This document shows positions 52,416 through 55,882 of a stretch of DNA of 55,882 bases, one piece after another (the first letter of the stretch is position 1; the number at the start of each line of letters is the position of its first letter). Origin of the DNA: an uncultured Dysosmobacter sp. (GTDB lineage: Bacteria > Bacillota > Clostridia > Oscillospirales > Oscillospiraceae); contig CAKTHE010000013.1 of assembly GCA_934563745.1 (NCBI GenBank), forward strand, positions 1-55,882. Direction: 5' to 3'. The notes beneath the pieces were generated by a model that saw only the letters and a list, made by a program, of their open reading frames with translations, made no database searches and had not been told where the DNA came from. The position numbers were made by a program, and so were the translations under genes.

Positions 52416-52444
52416 TTGAATTTTCTTGAAAATTGAGGTATAAT
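52416..52444 (+). promoter_or_regulatory. Promoter of the DUF1858 gene
   Basis: TTGAAT (52416-52421), 17 bases, then TATAAT (52439-52444), about 55 bases before the start codon. Confidence 0.65.
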
Positions 52445-52499
52445 ACCATCGTTCCATTGTCGGCATTGTCCGGCAAATCTTGTATTGGAGGAATTTCTC

Positions 52500-52712
52500 A
52501 TGGTCGAGATCAAGAAAGACACCATCATTGGTGATATCCTGGACGTCGCTCCTCAGACGGCGCCTATCTTCCTGTCCATCGGCATGCACTGCCTGGGCTG
52601 CCCGTCTTCCCGCGGTGAAACGGTGGAAGAGGCCTGCATGGTCCACGGCGTGGATGTGGACAAGCTGCTGGCCCTGGTCAACGAAGAGGCCAATAAGGGC
52701 GCTACGGAATAA
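52500..52712 (+). CDS. DUF1858 small redox-disulfide-type protein
   Basis: A 70-residue protein of the DUF1858 family (hybrid-cluster-protein-associated redox disulfide domain). The CxxC motif HCLGC is near residue 30, flanked by IFLSIGM and a short helical tail. The ATG at 52500 follows TTGGAGG. The gene is single, with its own promoter. A redox or iron-sulfur-related role is implied by the motif only. Confidence 0.82.
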   Translation: MVEIKKDTIIGDILDVAPQTAPIFLSIGMHCLGCPSSRGETVEEACMVHGVDVDKLLALVNEEANKGATE

Positions 52713-52718
52713 AAAGCC

Positions 52719-52756
52719 TTAAGACGCATACGGATCCAGATCCGTATGCGTCTTAA
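52719..52756 (+). repeat. Perfect 17-bp inverted repeat after the DUF1858 gene
   Basis: Bases 52719-52735 pair perfectly with 52740-52756 around the loop CCAG. There is no T-run on the plus strand; on the minus strand GGCTTTTT follows. It may protect the 3' end or act as a weak terminator, and it lies just before trmK. Confidence 0.6.
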
Positions 52757-52788
52757 ACCGATTGCCTGTTTAAGCGGTGGGAGAGAGT

Positions 52789-53511
52789 ATGAGCGGACAC
52801 AAAAAACTGGAACTGACCCCGCGGCTTCAGGCTTTGGCGGATTGGGTGCCTGTGGGAGAGCGGGTGGCTGATATCGGCACCGATCACGGCTATCTGCCGA
52901 TTTGGCTGCTTCGCAGCGGAATCTGCCCAGGCGCCATAGCCGGCGATTTGCGTGAGCGCCCTTTGGCGCGGGCGCGCCAGGCGGCTGTGGATTTCGGCGT
53001 TCAGGACCGGATGGACACACGCCTTTGCGACGGGCTTTCGGCAGTCGGGCCGGAAGAGGTCTCCACGGTCGTCATTGCCGGAATGGGCGGAGAGACCATT
53101 GCCGGGATCCTCGCGGCGGCCCCCTGGACCGCTGATGGCTGCCATACGCTGCTTCTGCAGCCCATGACCCGGCCTGAGACGCTGCGTGCTGCGTTGGCCT
53201 CCGGCGGCTATCGGATCGTGCGGGAGCGCTTGGTGCTGGATCGCGGAACACTGTATCCCGTTTTGGCTGTCCGGGGCGGCTCCATGCAGCTGACGCCCGG
53301 TCAGGCTTATTGCGGCACGGATCTGACCAACGATCCGCTGGGGGACCGGTATCTGATCGAGCGGATCATCCGGGTTCAGAATACGATATACGGCCTGCGG
53401 CAGTCCGCGGTTGAGGCGGACCGCGCACGGCTGGAAGAAAATCGCAGCCTGCTGAAAGAGCTGTTTGAGATGAGGGAGGCGTGGAGAGTTGCCAACTGCA
53501 CGGGAAATTGA
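52789..53511 (+). CDS. trmK: tRNA (adenine(22)-N1)-methyltransferase family protein
   Basis: A 240-residue SAM-dependent methyltransferase of the TrmK (COG2384) family. It shows the SAM-binding VADIGTDHGYLPIWLL (residues 27-42) and the family block VIAGMGGETIAGIL; the C-terminal helical part is present. In Bacillus TrmK methylates adenine 22 of several tRNAs. The ATG at 52789 follows GGGAGAGAG. It is followed at once by the Nif3-like gene, the usual pairing. Confidence 0.92.
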   Translation: MSGHKKLELTPRLQALADWVPVGERVADIGTDHGYLPIWLLRSGICPGAIAGDLRERPLARARQAAVDFGVQDRMDTRLCDGLSAVGPEEVSTVVIAGMGGETIAGILAAAPWTADGCHTLLLQPMTRPETLRAALASGGYRIVRERLVLDRGTLYPVLAVRGGSMQLTPGQAYCGTDLTNDPLGDRYLIERIIRVQNTIYGLRQSAVEADRARLEENRSLLKELFEMREAWRVANCTGN

Positions 53512-54280
53512 ACAAAGTCTGTTCCGCCTGGCTCCCAAAGAGGGGGCTATGAGCTGGGACAATGTGGGCCTTCTGGAAGGAGATCCGGAGGCGCAGGTGC
53601 AGCGGGTCCTGGTGGCGCTGGATATTACCGAGGAAGTCGCCGATGAGGCAATGCGTCAGGGCGCGCAGCTGATCGTGGCGCATCACCCTCTGATGAACTG
53701 TGCCTGGCTCCCGGTTCAAACGGTGCGCAGCGACACGCCCCAGGGGCATCTTTTGATGAAGCTGATCCGCGCCGGTGTGGCGGCGATCTGCATGCATACC
53801 AACCTGGATGTGGCGCAAGGCGGTGTAAACGATGTTCTTGCGGAGGTTTTAAAGCTGGTCGATCCTGGGCCGCTGCCTGGAGATGCAGAGCATCTGTGCC
53901 GCTGCGGCACGCTCGATCAGCCGACGGAGCTTTCGGCCTTTGCCGCCCGGGTCTGCCGGGCCCTGCACTCCAACGGCGTCCGCTTTTCCGGTTCGCGCCC
54001 GGTGTTTCGGGTCGCGGTGGGCGGCGGTGCCTGCGGTGATTTTATCGATCAGGTCCTCGCAGCCGGATGTGATACCTTTGTCACCTCCGACCTGACCTAT
54101 CACCAGTTTCTGGATGCCCCCGGGAAGGGAATCAATCTCATTGATGCGGGCCACTTCCCGACCGAGGATCCGATCTGCAATACCCTGGTTTCCTATTTGA
54201 CGGAGCAGTTTCCTCAGCTGTCCGTTTTCAAATCCGCCTCCCATCGGGAAGCGATCCAATATTTTGTTGAAGGAGAGTAA
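53489..54280 (+). CDS. Nif3-like dinuclear metal centre protein
   Basis: A 263-residue protein of the Nif3/YqfO (DUF34) family, hexameric proteins with a dinuclear metal site and possibly GTP cyclohydrolase-like links; the enzymatic role is not settled. Metal-ligand segments are VAHHPLMN in the N-terminal half and HREAIQYFVE near the end, with TNLDVAQGGVNDVL between. The start TTG 53489 lies nine bases after GGGAGG and overlaps the end of trmK, so translation is coupled. The protein lacks the inserted PII-like domain of Bacillus YqfO. Confidence 0.9.
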   Translation: MPTAREIEQSLFRLAPKEGAMSWDNVGLLEGDPEAQVQRVLVALDITEEVADEAMRQGAQLIVAHHPLMNCAWLPVQTVRSDTPQGHLLMKLIRAGVAAICMHTNLDVAQGGVNDVLAEVLKLVDPGPLPGDAEHLCRCGTLDQPTELSAFAARVCRALHSNGVRFSGSRPVFRVAVGGGACGDFIDQVLAAGCDTFVTSDLTYHQFLDAPGKGINLIDAGHFPTEDPICNTLVSYLTEQFPQLSVFKSASHREAIQYFVEGE

Positions 54281-54285
54281 TCATC

Positions 54286-55023
54286 ATGTCCGGACATTCC
54301 AAGTGGCATAACATTCAAAAGACCAAGGGCGCCGCAGATGCCAAGCGTTCTGCCGCCTTTACCAAGATCGCAAAGGAAATCATTGTGGCCGTGAAAGAAG
54401 GCGGCGGCTCCGGCGATCCGGCGAATAACTCCCGCCTGGCGACCGTCATTGCCAAGGCCAAGGCGGTCAATATGCCGAACGATAACATCAAGCGGACGAT
54501 CGACAAAGCCCTGGGCGCCGGCAGCACGGAAAACTATGAGTCGGTTACGTACGAGGGCTACGGCCCCGGCGGCGTGGCCGTCATCGTGGAGGCGCTGACG
54601 GATAACCGCCAGCGTACGGCGCCCGAGGTGCGGCACTATTTCGACAAGTGCAACGGCAATCTGGGTGCGCAGGGCTGCGTCAGCTGGTCCTTCGACCGTA
54701 AGGGCGTGATCGTCATCGATAACGAAGAGGGCGAGCTGGATGAAGATACCGTCATGATGGATGCGCTGGACGCCGGCGCGGCCGACTTTGAAGCGGATGG
54801 GACCGCTCTGGAGATCACCACGGATCCGGACGCCTTCAACGACGTTGTCAAGACGCTGGAAGGGAAGGGGTATACCTTCGTAAACGCGGAGATCGAGATG
54901 GTTCCCCAGAACTACATCACGCTGACCGCAGAGGGCGACGTGAGGAATATGGAGAAGCTCATCGACATGCTGGAAGACAACGACGACGTGCAGAACGTCT
55001 GGCATAACTGGGATAATAACTGA
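54286..55023 (+). CDS. YebC/PmpR-family protein
   Basis: A 245-residue protein of the YebC family, long called transcriptional regulators; more recent work links several members to relief of ribosome stalling, so the regulator label is uncertain. Visible blocks are SGHSKWHNIQKTKGAADAKR at the start, MPNDNIKRTIDKALG, YEGYGPGGVAVIVEALTDN and CVSWSFDRKG. The ATG at 54286 is five bases after the Nif3-like gene. Confidence 0.95.
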   Translation: MSGHSKWHNIQKTKGAADAKRSAAFTKIAKEIIVAVKEGGGSGDPANNSRLATVIAKAKAVNMPNDNIKRTIDKALGAGSTENYESVTYEGYGPGGVAVIVEALTDNRQRTAPEVRHYFDKCNGNLGAQGCVSWSFDRKGVIVIDNEEGELDEDTVMMDALDAGAADFEADGTALEITTDPDAFNDVVKTLEGKGYTFVNAEIEMVPQNYITLTAEGDVRNMEKLIDMLEDNDDVQNVWHNWDNN

Positions 55024-55031
55024 GCCAAAGT

Positions 55032-55068
55032 AAAAAAGCTCTGCCCATACGGGCAGAGCTTTTTTTGC
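55032..55068 (+). terminator. Bidirectional terminator after the YebC-family gene
   Basis: AAAAAAGCTCTGCCC, loop ATAC, GGGCAGAGCTTTTTTT. It also lies just downstream of the minus-strand membrane protein gene and can end both. Confidence 0.9.
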
Positions 55069-55087
55069 GAAGTGTGCAGATATGCGC

Positions 55088-55444
55088 TCAGTGGCCCAGC
55101 AGATAGCTGATCCCAAGCAGGATATACATGGGGCCGAAGCAATAGGCCATAAACATCTCCGAATGGGGGACCCGCGTACGGAAGCAATCGGTCAGCAGTA
55201 AGATCTCGCTGAAATAGGCTCCGGCCCCAAGAAAATAGGCCACCGCCTTGCAGGTATGTGCGGAGTGAACGGGGAAGAGGGAGATAAAAAACAAAATTGC
55301 GGCGGCCGCAACCGCCAGATTGCGAAGCAGCAAGATCGTATGCTCCAGCTTTTTATGATGGCTGTGAGCAATCAGCTCCTCTTCGGAAAGGCCATCATAA
55401 ATATCATGGACGACTTCTTCGACTTTGTTTAATGAGTTGGGCAT
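55088..55444 (-). CDS. Small membrane protein of unknown function
   Basis: A 118-residue protein I do not recognise. The N-terminal third is acidic and soluble (LNKVEEVVHDIYDGLSEEEL), followed by three hydrophobic segments: NLAVAAAAILFFISLFPV, VAYFLGAGAYFSEILLL and AYCFGPMYILLGISYLLG. Several His residues (HSHHKK, HSAH) lie around the first helix. The ATG at 55444 follows GGAGG. It is a single minus-strand gene downstream of rnpB with its own probable promoter and a palindrome in it. Confidence 0.75.
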   Translation of the reverse strand: MPNSLNKVEEVVHDIYDGLSEEELIAHSHHKKLEHTILLLRNLAVAAAAILFFISLFPVHSAHTCKAVAYFLGAGAYFSEILLLTDCFRTRVPHSEMFMAYCFGPMYILLGISYLLGH

Positions 55445-55472
55445 ACAAAACCTCCAGGCTTTTTCTATTATG

Positions 55473-55491
55473 ATACCAAAATAATTGGTAT
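55473..55491. promoter_or_regulatory. Palindrome in the promoter region of the small membrane protein gene
   Basis: ATACCAA (55473-55479) and TTGGTAT (55485-55491) form a perfect 7-bp inverted repeat with a five-base spacer. On the minus strand it overlaps a candidate -10 element TATCAT, about 30 bases upstream of the start codon, so it looks like an operator. Confidence 0.5.
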
Positions 55492-55525
55492 TTGTACAGG
55501 GCTTTTGTATGATGGAAATATGGAA

Positions 55526-55554
55526 ATCCCGCCGGCGTATTCCGCCGACGGGAT
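55526..55554 (-). terminator. Hairpin downstream of rnpB
   Basis: ATCCCG-x-CGGCG and CGCCG-x-CGGGAT (one mismatch) lie between the end of the RNase P RNA and the membrane protein gene. The T-run on the minus strand is weak (TTTCC), so this is a tentative terminator. Confidence 0.55.
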
Positions 55555-55569
55555 CGTATCCAAAAACGA

Positions 55570-55882
55570 GCAAAACTGTAAGCCGGGTTCTGTATTTGAC
55601 AGTCATCTATCTCGACGCACTGTTGCCAGTACGCTCAAGCCACCCCGGAAGCGGCCGGGCAAGCCTTAATGCTTCCATACCGGTGTTGCTCCGGATAGAG
55701 TTTACAGCGTCGCCATGTCTCCATGGGACGGGTGAGCTCTTACCTCGCCTTTCCATCCTTACCCCACGCACGCAGAATCTGCGCGTCCCTCTGAAAGGGA
55801 ACGGAGGCGGTATCTCTCTGTTGCACTTTTCCTCAGATCGCTCTGGGCGGGCGTTACCCGTTATCCTTGCCCTGTGGAGCCC
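55570..55882 (-). ncRNA. rnpB: RNase P RNA, 5' end cut by the window
   Basis: Read on the minus strand the segment shows the conserved 5' region just after the universal GAGGAAAGUCC (GGGCTCCACAGGGCAAGG), GGGTAACGCC near the 5' end, GGGGTAAGGATG and GAGGTAAGAGCTCACC in the middle, GCGTACTGGCAACAGTG-type sequence later, and the universal 3' end GAACCCGGCTTACAG (ending near 55570). This is the catalytic RNA that removes tRNA 5' leaders. The first few tens of bases and the promoter lie beyond base 55882. Confidence 0.93.

Overview
The window is a chromosomal segment of a spore-forming, fairly GC-rich anaerobic Firmicute, most likely an Oscillospiraceae/Ruminococcaceae-type gut clostridium. The evidence is a complete spoIIIA operon with spoIIM, a SpoIID-type protein and a SigH-like sigma factor; HPr kinase; the rapZ-yvcK-whiA cluster; a T-box leader; an OLE RNA beside its OapA-like protein; and a butyrate-type CoA-transferase remnant. 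The genus is an inference. I see no prophage, insertion sequence, CRISPR array, tRNA or rRNA; nearly everything is core chromosome.

Layout. 1-7357: the end of gpsA, rpmB on the minus strand, then hprK, a ROK sugar kinase, murB, rapZ, yvcK, whiA and a C_GCAxxG_C_C-family protein. 7415-14117: dnaE, a DUF4364 gene on the minus strand, a DUF3048 lipoprotein and an unassigned cysteine-rich protein. 14257-18937: spoIIIAA to spoIIIAH. 19042-29510: an Asp23/Gls24 protein, nusB, xseA, xseB, ispA, the OLE RNA, oapA, dxs, tlyA, nadK, argR and recN. 29557-32098: a tyrosine-specific T-box leader, an EamA-type transporter and tyrS. 32153-35958: an ABC-F ATPase, then asd and dapA on the minus strand. 36159-40224: a SpoIID-like protein, queA, and a CoA-transferase gene (minus strand) broken by one in-frame stop. 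40453-45502: a YitT-family protein, tgt, yajC, a TIGR04086-type membrane protein, spoIIM and xerD. 45664-51294: an ECF sigma factor with a DUF4179 partner, ruvC-ruvA-ruvB and glmM. 51361-55023: a SigH-like sigma factor, two small cysteine-motif proteins, trmK, a Nif3-like protein and a YebC-family protein. 55088-55882: a small membrane protein and the RNase P RNA, both on the minus strand; the RNase P gene is cut by the window edge.

How it fits together. The first block links carbon control (HPr kinase, ROK kinase) with envelope growth (murB, rapZ, yvcK, whiA). The OLE block sits within the nusB-xseAB-ispA-dxs-argR-recN neighbourhood in which OLE RNA is known in other Firmicutes. Here OLE has its own strong promoter, and its 5' end can pair with its 3' end. 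The tyrosine T-box sits upstream of a transporter and tyrS, which ties that transporter to tyrosine supply.

The most interesting points are the OLE RNA with a possible folding switch at its 3' end, the transporter brought under tyrosine control, a hairpin that both resembles a terminator and buries a ribosome binding site, a possibly leaderless sigma-factor mRNA, overlapping divergent promoters between asd and the spoIID-like gene, and the in-frame stop in the CoA-transferase.
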